From the NCBI GenBank assembly GCA_002337125.1, contig DDFJ01000001.1, positions 558,001-622,000 on the forward strand: 64,000 bases of DNA, written 5' to 3'. Positions within the stretch are counted from its first letter, which is position 1. The number at the start of each line of letters is the position of its first letter. Below the pieces are notes generated by a model, which ran no database searches, was not told where the DNA came from, and was given only the letters and a program-made list of their open reading frames with translations. Below, piece after piece: positions 51,749 to 60,149 of this stretch. The DNA comes from Chitinophagaceae bacterium UBA1931. GTDB taxonomy: Bacteria > Bacteroidota > Bacteroidia > Chitinophagales > Chitinophagaceae. The position numbers and the translations under genes are program-made.

Positions 51749-53044
51749 ATGTATCCTAATTTATATTATTTCTTCAAAGAAGTGTTTGGTGCAGCCCCTG
51801 CGTGGTTGAAGTTTTTGAACTCATTCGGCTTTTTTGTTGCTATTGCATTTATTGCAGCGGCAATTGTGCTTACCAAAGGTTTGCAGCGGAGGGAAAAGCT
51901 GGGCTTACTTCAGCCTAAAGAGGAAAAGAGAGTTTTTGGTAAGCCGGCAACTCCGGGTGAAATTATCTTCAATGCTTTGCTGGGCTTTTTGATGGGTTAT
52001 AAAATCATTGGCGCATTCATGAGTGCAGGCGAGGAAGGAATTGATCCTCAATCTTACATTTTCTCTTCCCAGGGAAGCTGGGGAGCAGGTATCGCACTGG
52101 CGCTTTTGTTTGGCGGAATGAGATGGTATGAAAAGAACAAACAAAAAGCAGCAAAACCGGAAGAAAGAATGGTTCGCATCTGGCCACATGAACGGGTAGG
52201 GGACATGACCGTGATGGCTGCTATTTTTGGATTTGGTGGTGCCAAAATCTTCCATAACCTGGAAAACTGGAGTGATTTTGTAGCCGACCCTGTGGGTTCA
52301 CTTTTATCATTCAGTGGACTTACTTTTTATGGAGGATTGATTTGTGCAGGAGTTGCAATCATTATATATGCTAAACGTAAAGGAATATCAATCCGTCAGC
52401 TTGCTGATGCTTTTGGCCCGGCAATGATGATTGCTTATGCAGTTGGCCGCATTGGTTGCCAGGTAGCTGGTGATGGCGATTGGGGAATTCCCAACAGCGC
52501 TTATGTTACTGATTCAACCGCTGTGGTTCGTTTGGCAGAGCCAGGCGAATTTGAAAAGGCTTTGGCAAACAACAAGCAATACCTCGAAAGAGAATTCAAT
52601 GGTGTTACAGATATTAATCACGTTCCATCGGCTTCATTCAAAGCCCCTTCTTTTCTGCCTGTCTGGATGGTAGCATATACTTATCCGCATAATGTAAATA
52701 GCATGGGTGTAAAAATTGCCGGATGTGATGAAGCTGATCATTGTAATCATCTGCCATTGCCTGTTTTTCCAACACCGTTTTACGAAACTATTGTTTGCCT
52801 GCTTTTCTTTGGAATACTGATGTACGCCCAGAAAAAAATTAAACTGGCGGGTGGCTTGGTTTCCCTTTATCTTGTTTTAACGGGTATAGAGCGCTTTTTT
52901 ATTGAAAAAATCAGGGTGAACACCAAGTACCACGATCTGCCTTTTCAACCAACACAGGCCGAATTGATTTCAATAGCATTGATCTTATTAGGTGTTGCTC
53001 TTTACTTTGTAAGCAAAAACAAAGCAAAAGCTGAATCAAAATAA
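51749..53044 (+). CDS. lgt: Prolipoprotein diacylglyceryl transferase-like membrane protein
   Basis: The 431-aa inner-membrane protein resembles Lgt, which adds diacylglycerol to the lipobox cysteine of prolipoproteins. The Lgt signature is seen as AYAVGRIGCQVAGDGDWG (Arg near residue 234) and the late Arg in IERFFIEKIRVNTK (near 386). The usual HGGL motif near the first conserved region reads FYGGL, so the His essential in E. coli Lgt is Tyr. The protein is about 140 residues longer than E. coli Lgt, with an N-terminal extension and an insert around 255-310. It is monocistronic and followed by a strong terminator. Confidence 0.85.
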   Translation: MYPNLYYFFKEVFGAAPAWLKFLNSFGFFVAIAFIAAAIVLTKGLQRREKLGLLQPKEEKRVFGKPATPGEIIFNALLGFLMGYKIIGAFMSAGEEGIDPQSYIFSSQGSWGAGIALALLFGGMRWYEKNKQKAAKPEERMVRIWPHERVGDMTVMAAIFGFGGAKIFHNLENWSDFVADPVGSLLSFSGLTFYGGLICAGVAIIIYAKRKGISIRQLADAFGPAMMIAYAVGRIGCQVAGDGDWGIPNSAYVTDSTAVVRLAEPGEFEKALANNKQYLEREFNGVTDINHVPSASFKAPSFLPVWMVAYTYPHNVNSMGVKIAGCDEADHCNHLPLPVFPTPFYETIVCLLFFGILMYAQKKIKLAGGLVSLYLVLTGIERFFIEKIRVNTKYHDLPFQPTQAELISIALILLGVALYFVSKNKAKAESK

Positions 53045-53064
53045 ACAGTTGAACCGATTTTGTT

Positions 53065-53090
53065 AAAGGCTCCCTGGTGGAGCCTTTTTT
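53065..53090 (+). terminator. Rho-independent terminator of the lgt-like gene
   Basis: AAAGGCTCC (53065-53073), loop CTGGT, GGAGCCTTT (53079-53087), followed by T residues. Confidence 0.88.
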
Positions 53091-53296
53091 ATTTTCCGTT
53101 TATCTTAAAATCAATCCTTTCCTACAGAATCGGGCATTTTCTGTAACTCATTTCAGCCTTATCCGTCTCATTTCCTGTTGAAAGCTTACTAAACAAGCAA
53201 AATTTCCCTAAAAACCACAAGAAAATGCGAAAGCGCCAGATATCAATCTTATCTGCCTTTCAACACAAAACAATGTACTATGCAAAACATAGAACC

Positions 53297-53304
53297 TAAT
53301 TTTG
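53297..53304 (+). promoter_or_regulatory. -7 box of the beta-barrel gene promoter
   Basis: TAATTTTG matches the -7 consensus exactly. No clear -33 TTG is present. It lies in a 319-bp gap (53045-53363) that otherwise holds only the lgt terminator and AT-rich sequence. Confidence 0.4.
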
Positions 53305-53363
53305 GCATGTAATATTAAAAAACGGGTACTATTAACTATTAAACCGAAACAATAATAAACCAA

Positions 53364-55820
53364 ATGATTATGAAGAAGTTATTTTTTATGCTGACTGCTT
53401 TGCTAGCCTTATCATCAGCAGCTTTTTCGCAGAACCTATCAAAAGTAAATGGCAGGGTAACAGACGAGGCACAGAAGCCAGTTCAGGGAGTTACTGTGTC
53501 ACTTTACAAAGCGCAAGACACCTTGTTGGTTAAGGCCGTTCTAACCGGAAATGACGGGTCATTTCAGTTTGAAGCAGTTAAAGATGGCGATTACCTGGTG
53601 GGAGTATCGTCTGTTGGTTACAAAAAGATGATTTCGGATGTACTGCATGTCAGGGATGGTGCTGATACAAAAGTGCCAGCCCTGGTAATGCAAGCCGAAT
53701 CGAAAAACATGAAAGAACTGGTGATTACCGGTAAAAAGCCCTTGTTTGAACAAAAAGCCGATAAACTGGTGGTGAATGTGGATGCATCACCAACAAATGC
53801 CGGTGCAAATGCACTTGAGGTGCTGGAAAAATCGCCCGGTATTTCTGTTGATAAAGACGGAAACATCAGCCTGAAAGGAAAAACCGGTGTGCAGGTGTTT
53901 ATTGATGGAAAACCAGCTTACTTATCTGGAACCGACCTGGTGAATTATCTCCGCAGTTTACAGGGAGCACAACTGGAGCAAATTGAAATAATGACCAACC
54001 CTCCAGCAAAGTATGATGCGGCTGGTAACAGTGGGATCATCAATATCAAAACCAAAAAAACAAAGCAGTTTGGTTATAATGTTACAGCTACTTTAGGCTA
54101 TTCGCAGGGTATTTATGCAAAGAACAACCAGAACATCAACTTCAATTACAGGAAAAACAAATTAAACCTGTTTGGTACCGTAAGCCGTTATGAACGGAAT
54201 CATTTTCAAAACCTTTCTATTCAACGAAAATTTTCAGACCAGGGAACAAAAGAACTGCTTTCAAGATTTGAACAGGTATCTAAAATGCGGAACCTTGGTA
54301 CATCAAACAACGCAAAACTTGGGGCTGATTATTTTATCAGTAAGAAAACAACAATAGGTGCCGTTGTAAATGGTTTTTATAACCCGGGAGTTTTCACTAA
54401 CCAAAGCGATATCAATATTTCGGATGCGAATGATGTGCTGCAAAGCAAAACTTATGCAAAGTCTGAAAGCAGGAATACATGGAAAAACATCAGTGCAAAC
54501 GTCAACTTCCGTCACCAGTTCGACAGTACTGGTAAAGAATTAACAGCTGATCTTGATTACATTCATTACAATGCACCAAACAAACAAAGCATCAGCAATT
54601 ATTATTTTGATGCAGCAGGAAACCCTGTGTTTGTTCCTGATACATTGTATGGCAGTTTGCCACAATCAATCAGCATTTACAGTGCAAAGGTTGACTATGT
54701 TCATCCTTTGAAGAAGGGCGCAAAATTTGAAGCAGGTTTAAAAACCAGTTTTGTTGAAACAGATAATAATGCTGTGTACGATAGTTTAATCAACAATAAA
54801 CTTGTTCGTGATTATGGCCGCAGCAATCATTTTGTTTACGATGAAAATATTAATGCAGCTTATGTAAACTACAGCCGTTCTCTCAGCAAAAAAATAACTG
54901 GTCAGTTTGGTTTACGTTTGGAAAATACGGTAGCACATGGTTATCAAAAAACAACCGGCGAAAAATTTACATTAAATTATACACAGTTATTTCCAACGGT
55001 ATTCTTACAGTATGCAGTTAATGAAAAAAACAATCTTACTGTAAATTATGGCCGTCGTATTAACCGCCCCGATTACCAGAGCCTGAACCCGTTTGTTGAA
55101 TTTCTTGACAGGTACACATTTGAAGTTGGTAACCCATACCTGAAACCTGAATTCAGCCACAATATCGAAATGAGTTATTCTTATAACAATTTTATTACGG
55201 CTACAGTAAACTACACAAAAACAAAAGATATTATTCAGCAGGTGCTTGAACAGAATGAGCAGGAAAATCAAACCTATATCCGCATTGCCAATATTGCCAA
55301 ACGTGAACAGGTAGGTATTGCAATAAATGCTTACAAGCAAATCAAAAATTTCAGCGGAAATATATATGTAAATGTTTCCGACAACAAATTCAGTGGCATT
55401 GTAAACAACACTTATGTAATAGTGAAAGGAACAACAGCTATGTTTAATGCATCTGCATCGTACAAATTCAAAAAAGGATGGAATACAGAGATAAGCGGAT
55501 TTTACAGAACAGCAACACCTGAAGGCGTGTTCCGCATTGGTTCATTTGGAACAATGAACCTGGGTGTAAGTAAAACCTTGCTGAAGGAAAAAGCCACACT
55601 CCGTTTAAATGTTCGTGATGTATTGTGGAGCCAGCGTTTTAAAGGTAACATTCAGTACGGAGCTATCAATACACAGTTTCAGCAGTATGGTGATTCAAGG
55701 GTTGCTTCCATTACGTTTACCTATCGTTTGAGCAAAGGAAAAGTAAACACTAACAACCGCCGCAAAGCAGGTGGAGCAGGAGATGAGCAGAACAGGGTTA
55801 AAGGTGGAGGAGATAATTAG
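53364..55820 (+). CDS. TonB-dependent-receptor-like outer-membrane beta-barrel protein
   Basis: The 818-aa protein has a signal peptide ending SAAFSQ, a CarboxypepD_reg-like domain (about 25-112), a plug domain with EVLEKSPGISVDKDGNISLKG-type sequence (near 152), and a large barrel ending near residue 795. It belongs to the outer membrane beta-barrel family close to TonB-dependent transporters, but no SusD follows and no clear TonB box is seen. The C-terminus is a basic Arg/Lys-Gly tail rather than a Phe. Substrate unknown; siderophore or peptide uptake is possible. Confidence 0.88.
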   Translation: MIMKKLFFMLTALLALSSAAFSQNLSKVNGRVTDEAQKPVQGVTVSLYKAQDTLLVKAVLTGNDGSFQFEAVKDGDYLVGVSSVGYKKMISDVLHVRDGADTKVPALVMQAESKNMKELVITGKKPLFEQKADKLVVNVDASPTNAGANALEVLEKSPGISVDKDGNISLKGKTGVQVFIDGKPAYLSGTDLVNYLRSLQGAQLEQIEIMTNPPAKYDAAGNSGIINIKTKKTKQFGYNVTATLGYSQGIYAKNNQNINFNYRKNKLNLFGTVSRYERNHFQNLSIQRKFSDQGTKELLSRFEQVSKMRNLGTSNNAKLGADYFISKKTTIGAVVNGFYNPGVFTNQSDINISDANDVLQSKTYAKSESRNTWKNISANVNFRHQFDSTGKELTADLDYIHYNAPNKQSISNYYFDAAGNPVFVPDTLYGSLPQSISIYSAKVDYVHPLKKGAKFEAGLKTSFVETDNNAVYDSLINNKLVRDYGRSNHFVYDENINAAYVNYSRSLSKKITGQFGLRLENTVAHGYQKTTGEKFTLNYTQLFPTVFLQYAVNEKNNLTVNYGRRINRPDYQSLNPFVEFLDRYTFEVGNPYLKPEFSHNIEMSYSYNNFITATVNYTKTKDIIQQVLEQNEQENQTYIRIANIAKREQVGIAINAYKQIKNFSGNIYVNVSDNKFSGIVNNTYVIVKGTTAMFNASASYKFKKGWNTEISGFYRTATPEGVFRIGSFGTMNLGVSKTLLKEKATLRLNVRDVLWSQRFKGNIQYGAINTQFQQYGDSRVASITFTYRLSKGKVNTNNRRKAGGAGDEQNRVKGGGDN

Positions 55821-55856
55821 TATTTCACGATTTATATATTCTCATGTTGATTGTCG

Positions 55857-55884
55857 ACCCCGGTTTCAACCGGGGTTTCTCTTT
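55857..55884 (+). terminator. Rho-independent terminator of the beta-barrel gene
   Basis: ACCCCGGTT (55857-55865) and AACCGGGGT (55868-55876) form a perfect 9-bp stem, followed by a T-rich tail TTCTCTTTT. Confidence 0.82.
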
Positions 55885-55903
55885 TCAGAATTTTGATGAT
55901 CCG

Positions 55904-55936
55904 TTGAAAAACTTTATCAGCGAACATTTACATTTG
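55904..55936 (+). promoter_or_regulatory. Candidate promoter of the YajQ-family gene
   Basis: TTG at 55904-55906 and TACATTTG at 55929-55936 (exact TAnnTTTG) with a 22-bp spacer. The ATG is about 50 bp downstream. Confidence 0.45.
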
Positions 55937-55985
55937 TACAGTTCTTACAACCAAAACAAATTATCGCCACTCAAACTAATTATTT

Positions 55986-56477
55986 ATGCCATCATTTGAT
56001 ATTGTAAGTAAAGTAGATGCACAGGCATTAGACAATGCTGTAAACGTCACAACAAAAGAAATCACCAACAGGTTTGATTTTAAAGGAAATCATGTTGTGA
56101 TTGATCTCAACAAGAAAGAATTCAAGATCACAATAGAAGTGGAAGATGAAATGAAAATGCGCCAGTTGATAGATGTGCTCATCAGCCGTGCACACAAGCA
56201 GGGTATTGCTCCCGAAGCGTTCGATCAGGGCAAAGAACCTTATCAAAGCGGAAAGCTGGTGAAGCAGGAAATTTTTGTGCGGAACGGAATTAAACAGGAA
56301 GATGCCAAAAAGATTGTGAAGCAGATTAAAGACAGCGGATTAAAAGTGCAGGCTTCCATTAACGATGATATTGTACGTGTAACCGGGAAAAAAATTGACG
56401 ACCTGCAGGAAGTGATCCAGGCTTCCAAAGGCTGGAACCTCGGAATTCCGCTCCAGTTCGAGAATATGCGTTCATAA
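55986..56477 (+). CDS. yajQ: YajQ-family nucleotide-binding protein
   Basis: The 163-aa protein starts MPSFDIVSKVDAQALDNAVN and has the RFDFKGNHVVIDL and NLGIPLQFENMRS segments typical of YajQ (DUF520). Two ferredoxin-like folds are expected. Some homologues bind cyclic di-GMP and act with transcription factors in the cytoplasm; whether this one does is not shown by the sequence. Length is normal. It is monocistronic. Confidence 0.95.
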   Translation: MPSFDIVSKVDAQALDNAVNVTTKEITNRFDFKGNHVVIDLNKKEFKITIEVEDEMKMRQLIDVLISRAHKQGIAPEAFDQGKEPYQSGKLVKQEIFVRNGIKQEDAKKIVKQIKDSGLKVQASINDDIVRVTGKKIDDLQEVIQASKGWNLGIPLQFENMRS

Positions 56478-56486
56478 ACTGTTCAT

Positions 56487-56512
56487 AAAGCCCGTTTTTC
56501 GGGCTTTTTTTG
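56487..56512 (+). terminator. Rho-independent terminator of yajQ
   Basis: AAAGCCCG, loop TTTT, CGGGCTTT, then T residues. Confidence 0.88.
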
Positions 56513-56777
56513 TGCATTACAAGGTGCGGAACGGGTGCATATCAAAACTGTCAAAAATTTGGAACTGGTTATTTTTTGAATGTAAATTTATATCACAAAA
56601 CCGCTGGAAATTTTAGTAAAATAAAATGAAAAGTGGTGGGAGCAGCAGAAATCCGTAAAAAGATGAAGCTGATTCCAGGAAGCACTGGGTTAGAAGTATA
56701 AAAGCGAAAGCAATTATGACGATTAATTTGGTGCTTCTTTTTTTATGCTTACCCGGTGTCAGTAAGGTCAAAATTCA
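56513..56777. other. Intergenic region before the L31 promoter
   Basis: About 265 bp of AT-rich sequence without a convincing open frame. An upstream ATG at 56716 is in frame with L31 but would precede the promoter, so it is not a start. Nothing else was recognised. Confidence 0.5.
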
Positions 56778-56809
56778 TTTGGCCGAAAAGGCAGTAACCC
56801 TTAATTTTG
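56778..56809 (+). promoter_or_regulatory. Promoter of the L31 gene
   Basis: TTTG (56778-56781), a 20-bp spacer and TAATTTTG (56802-56809) match the Bacteroidota consensus best of all sites in the window. Transcription should start near 56816, about 53 bases before the ATG. Confidence 0.72.
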
Positions 56810-56834
56810 CGGCTTCATTTAAAAAAATAATAAT

Positions 56835-56852
56835 GCACGGCCAAATCCGTGC
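56835..56852 (+). promoter_or_regulatory. Hairpin in the L31 mRNA leader
   Basis: GCACGG, loop CCAAAT, CCGTGC forms a perfect 6-bp stem between the predicted start of transcription and the L31 ATG, 17 bases before the ATG. L31 leaders that bind the protein and repress translation are known in several bacterial groups, including a Bacteroidia type. Matching to that type was not tested. Confidence 0.5.
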
Positions 56853-56868
56853 TGAAAACTCCCAGAAT

Positions 56869-57120
56869 ATGAAAAAAGAACTTCATCCGGCAAATTACCG
56901 CTTTGTAGTGTTTAAAGACATGAGTAATGGTTATTCATTCTTAACCCGTTCTACAGCTCCTTCAAAGGAAACAGTTAAATGGGAAGATGGAAACGAATAT
57001 CCCCTCATTAAATTAGAGATTTCAAGCACCAGCCATCCTTTCTTTACTGGTCAGAATATCCTTGTTGATACTGCCGGACGTATTGATAAATTCAAGAAAA
57101 AATACGCTAAGAAATCATAA
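56869..57120 (+). CDS. rpmE2: 50S ribosomal protein L31 type B
   Basis: ATG at 56869 gives the standard 83-aa protein MKKELHPANYR..., with VVFKDMSNG and HPFFTGQ in the expected places. A longer frame from 56716 is open but includes the promoter, so it is rejected. The four zinc-binding cysteines of type A L31 are absent, which marks it as the C-minus (type B) paralogue that can replace the zinc form under zinc limitation; no zinc regulator site was recognised. It has its own promoter and terminator. Confidence 0.95.
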   Translation: MKKELHPANYRFVVFKDMSNGYSFLTRSTAPSKETVKWEDGNEYPLIKLEISSTSHPFFTGQNILVDTAGRIDKFKKKYAKKS

Positions 57121-57156
57121 GCTGAAAAAACTCGTAAAGAGCCACTCAGTAAAATT

Positions 57157-57187
57157 TTCCCCGGGTTTTTGCCTGGGGAATTTTTTT
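57157..57187 (+). terminator. Rho-independent terminator of L31
   Basis: TTCCCCGGG and CCTGGGGAA (one G-U pair) form a 9-bp stem followed by TTTTTTT. Confidence 0.85.
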
Positions 57188-57208
57188 GCCCATCACCTGC
57201 AGAACAAT

Positions 57209-57236
57209 AAAAAAGCCGGGAATTACCCGGCTTTTT
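57209..57236 (-). terminator. Bidirectional terminator between L31 and ychF
   Basis: AAAAAGCCGGG, loop AATTA, CCCGGCTTTTT gives T tracts on both strands, so it can end transcription from both genes. It lies just past the ychF stop. Confidence 0.85.
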
Positions 57237-57254
57237 CTATTCAGTTAAATTGTT

Positions 57255-58355
57255 TTAAACATTAAACCTGAAGTGCATTACATCGCCATCTTTTACAATG
57301 TATTCCTTGCCTTCAATTCGCAGCTTACCTGCTTCACGGCAGGCTGCTTCAGTCTTATAAGTCAGGTAATCTTCATAACCAATTACTTCAGCTTTAATAA
57401 AACCTTTTTCAAAATCGGTATGAATTACTGCAGCGCATTGAGGAGCTTTCCAGCCTTTGTGGAATGTCCATGCCCTTACTTCCTGCACACCGGCAGTAAA
57501 ATAAGTTTGCAGCCCCAGCAGGTGATAAGTACTGTGAATTAAACGGTCAAGTGCAGGCTCAACCATTTTGTATTCTTCCATAAAAAGAGCCTTATCGTCG
57601 GGATCTTCCATTTCGCTGATTTGGGCTTCAATGGAGTTGTTCATCACAATAACTTCTGCATCTTCATCTTTCACTGCTTCAATCAGCGCCTGTGAGTATT
57701 TATTACCTGTGTGCATGCTGGCTTCATCTACATTGGCCACATACACCACTTTCTTTTGTGTAAGGAAGAATGAATCCTGGATAAGATCAAGTTCAGCAGA
57801 GTTGAGATCAAGACTGCGGATGCTTTTTCCCTGTTCAAGATGCGCTTTGCATTTTTGCAGAACAAGCAATTCTTCTTTTGCTTTCGGATCGTTTGTTTTG
57901 GCCATTTTCTCTACACGCTGCAATTTCTTATCAACGGTTTCAAGATCTTTCAACTGCAGTTCTGTATCAATGATTTCTTTATCACTAACCGGGTTGATGG
58001 CTCCTTCATCACGCAATACATTCTCATCTTCAAAACAACGGATGACATGAATGATGGCATCCACCTCACGGATATTTGCCAGGAATTTATTACCCAAACC
58101 TTCGCCTTTACTTGCACCTTTCACAAGCCCGGCAATATCAACAATTTCAATCTGGGTGGGAACAATCCTGTCGGGGATAACCAGTTCGGCCAGTTTGTTT
58201 AAACGTTTATCGGGTACATCCACCAAACCAACATTTGGTTCAATGGTGCAGAAGCGGTAATTGCTTGCCTGCGCTTTTGCGCTGTTGCTCACAGCATTAA
58301 ATAATGTTGACTTTCCTACGTTTGGTAACCCTACAATTCCGGCTTTTAAACCCAT
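57255..58355 (-). CDS. ychF: YchF/OLA1-family ATPase
   Basis: The 366-aa cytoplasmic P-loop protein starts KAGIVGLPNVGKSTLFNA (G1), has DIAGLVKGASKGEGLGNKFL (G3) and NNSIEAQ-type specificity region, and a C-terminal TGS domain (about 280-366). YchF prefers ATP over GTP because its G4 motif departs from NKxD. It associates with ribosomes and has roles in stress response. Length and order are standard. It appears monocistronic. Confidence 0.96.
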   Translation of the reverse strand: MGLKAGIVGLPNVGKSTLFNAVSNSAKAQASNYRFCTIEPNVGLVDVPDKRLNKLAELVIPDRIVPTQIEIVDIAGLVKGASKGEGLGNKFLANIREVDAIIHVIRCFEDENVLRDEGAINPVSDKEIIDTELQLKDLETVDKKLQRVEKMAKTNDPKAKEELLVLQKCKAHLEQGKSIRSLDLNSAELDLIQDSFFLTQKKVVYVANVDEASMHTGNKYSQALIEAVKDEDAEVIVMNNSIEAQISEMEDPDDKALFMEEYKMVEPALDRLIHSTYHLLGLQTYFTAGVQEVRAWTFHKGWKAPQCAAVIHTDFEKGFIKAEVIGYEDYLTYKTEAACREAGKLRIEGKEYIVKDGDVMHFRFNV

Positions 58356-58575
58356 TATTGATTTTAGATTTTAGATGGTCGATTTTAGATTTGCTACCAG
58401 CTTTGATCGTTCCTTCAACTTTCGTTGTGTCACTCACTTGTACTGTAACAATTCTATTTTGCTTTTTTAAGGCCGCAAAGATAAGTTTTAGCAGTGAAAG
58501 GAGCACTGCGGAGGCAAAATGCTTTTGGTGATTTCGCTGAAATCTGCAATCTTCAATCTAAAATTCGAAATCGGT
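58356..58575. other. Intergenic region between ychF and the SpmA/SpmB-like gene
   Basis: It contains short repeats of GATTTTAGAT (58364-58392) and otherwise no recognised feature. The two genes are divergent, so both promoters must be here; no convincing consensus was found. Confidence 0.35.
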
Positions 58576-60075
58576 ATGGCTTTAAGCAGAATCTGGAGTG
58601 CATTCATCATCATTGCTGTTTTAGTAGCTGGATATAAATACTTTTTTTCAAAAGGGCAGGAAGATATTTTTACCCGGATGGTTACCGGTACAGCCAAAGA
58701 CGAATACAAATACATTGCGTTGGGCGATGCTTCGAAGTACGGCTATGCAACAGTTGACAGCTTTTCGAAAACAGCTGCAGCTTTTGGATTTAAGAAGATG
58801 GATAAAGCAGATGCAGAAACAAAATACATTGTTACAGATAACATTCAATCCGATACTGTTAAACTCCTGGTAAACGAATTTTCATCCATCAAACCGGTTA
58901 CATACGATTTCATTACAGCAAAGTTTCAGAAACCAATTGACGGTGTAATTGAAACCTGCAAATCTGCAGTGAACATCTGCATCAACCTCATCGGCATTAT
59001 GGCTTTGTTTATGGGCTTGATGGGTATTGCAGAAAAAGCAGGAGGTATCAGGCTTTTGTCAAGAATCATTGGTCCGTTTTTTTCAAAATTATTTCCCGGT
59101 GTTCCCAAAGATCATCCCGCACACGGGCATATGATGATGAACTTTAGTGCCAACCTGCTGGGCCTTGATAATGCTGCCACACCTTTTGGTTTAAAAGCAA
59201 TGGCCAGTCTGCAGGAACTGAATAAGAATAAAGAAACCGCATCTGATGCACAACTCATGTTTCTCTGTTTGCATGCAGCAGGTTTTTGCTTAATTCCCGT
59301 GAGTGTGATTGCAGTTCGTGCTTCAATGAAAGCAGCTAATCCAACCGATATTTTTATTCCCTGCATGATCACCACATTTGTTGCAACAATGGCGGCAATG
59401 ATCATTGTTTCTATCAAACAAAAAATCAATCTTATTCAGCCGGTGATTTTAATGTGGGTGCTTGGAATAACTACAATCATTACTGCATTGGTGGTTTACC
59501 TGCGTACACTCAATCCTGAACGGCTTCAGACATTTTCAGGTGTATTGAGTAACGGACTTATCTTAATTATCTTCTTGCTGATTGTGCTTGGTGCATTGTA
59601 TAAAAAGATTGATGTGTTTGATGCATTTGTTGAAGGTGCAAAAGGTGGGTTTGAAACAGCTGTAAAAATTATTCCTTACCTGGTAGGAATGCTGGTAGCC
59701 ATCAGTATGCTGCGCATCAGTGGTACCTTTGATGCATTGATTGATGTATTGAAAGCCTTTTTTGTTTGGGCTGGAATGGATACAAGATTTGTTGATGCAT
59801 TACCAACAGCATTAATCCGTCCGTTAAGCGGCGGTGGTGCAAGAGGTATGATGGTGAGTACAATGGCAACTTATGGTCCTAATTCTTTCGCTGGAACTTT
59901 ATCATCCATCATGCAGGGCGCATCCGATACTACGTTTTATGTAATCGCTGTTTATTTTGGTTCAGTGGCTGTAAAAAATACAAGGTATGCCATTGGAGCA
60001 ATGTTACTGGCCGATCTTGTTGGTATTATAACCGCTATTTTACTGGCCTATTTATTTTTTGGCAACCTGTCATAA
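58576..60075 (+). CDS. Nucleoside-recognition (SpmA/SpmB-like) membrane protein
   Basis: The start is ATG 58576 (MALSRIWSAF), the normal beginning of this family; a longer frame to 58519 adds non-homologous residues. The 499-aa protein fuses the SpmA-like and SpmB-like halves, each with a Gate (nucleoside recognition) domain: NLLGLDNAATPFGLKAM near residue 193 and ALIRPLSGGGARGMM near 415. About ten transmembrane helices are predicted. Bacillus homologues are involved in spore core dehydration, but in non-sporulating Bacteroidota the role is unknown, perhaps transport. Confidence 0.9.
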   Translation: MALSRIWSAFIIIAVLVAGYKYFFSKGQEDIFTRMVTGTAKDEYKYIALGDASKYGYATVDSFSKTAAAFGFKKMDKADAETKYIVTDNIQSDTVKLLVNEFSSIKPVTYDFITAKFQKPIDGVIETCKSAVNICINLIGIMALFMGLMGIAEKAGGIRLLSRIIGPFFSKLFPGVPKDHPAHGHMMMNFSANLLGLDNAATPFGLKAMASLQELNKNKETASDAQLMFLCLHAAGFCLIPVSVIAVRASMKAANPTDIFIPCMITTFVATMAAMIIVSIKQKINLIQPVILMWVLGITTIITALVVYLRTLNPERLQTFSGVLSNGLILIIFLLIVLGALYKKIDVFDAFVEGAKGGFETAVKIIPYLVGMLVAISMLRISGTFDALIDVLKAFFVWAGMDTRFVDALPTALIRPLSGGGARGMMVSTMATYGPNSFAGTLSSIMQGASDTTFYVIAVYFGSVAVKNTRYAIGAMLLADLVGIITAILLAYLFFGNLS

Positions 60076-60149
60076 CCCGTTACTCTGTTTTATATGACCG
60101 GTAGAAACTCCCGTCATGTTTCAGTTAATTTAGTCACTGAATTTTCAAC

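Noticed and set aside
53364..55820. SusC-type receptor for a polysaccharide utilisation locus
   Set aside because: No SusD follows, and the barrel matches the smaller CarboxypepD_reg/plug family; it is 8 kb from the hydrolase locus and separated by housekeeping genes.
56716..56868. Longer N-terminus for L31
   Set aside because: It would place the start codon upstream of the strong promoter at 56778-56809, and L31 proteins start at MKKELHP.
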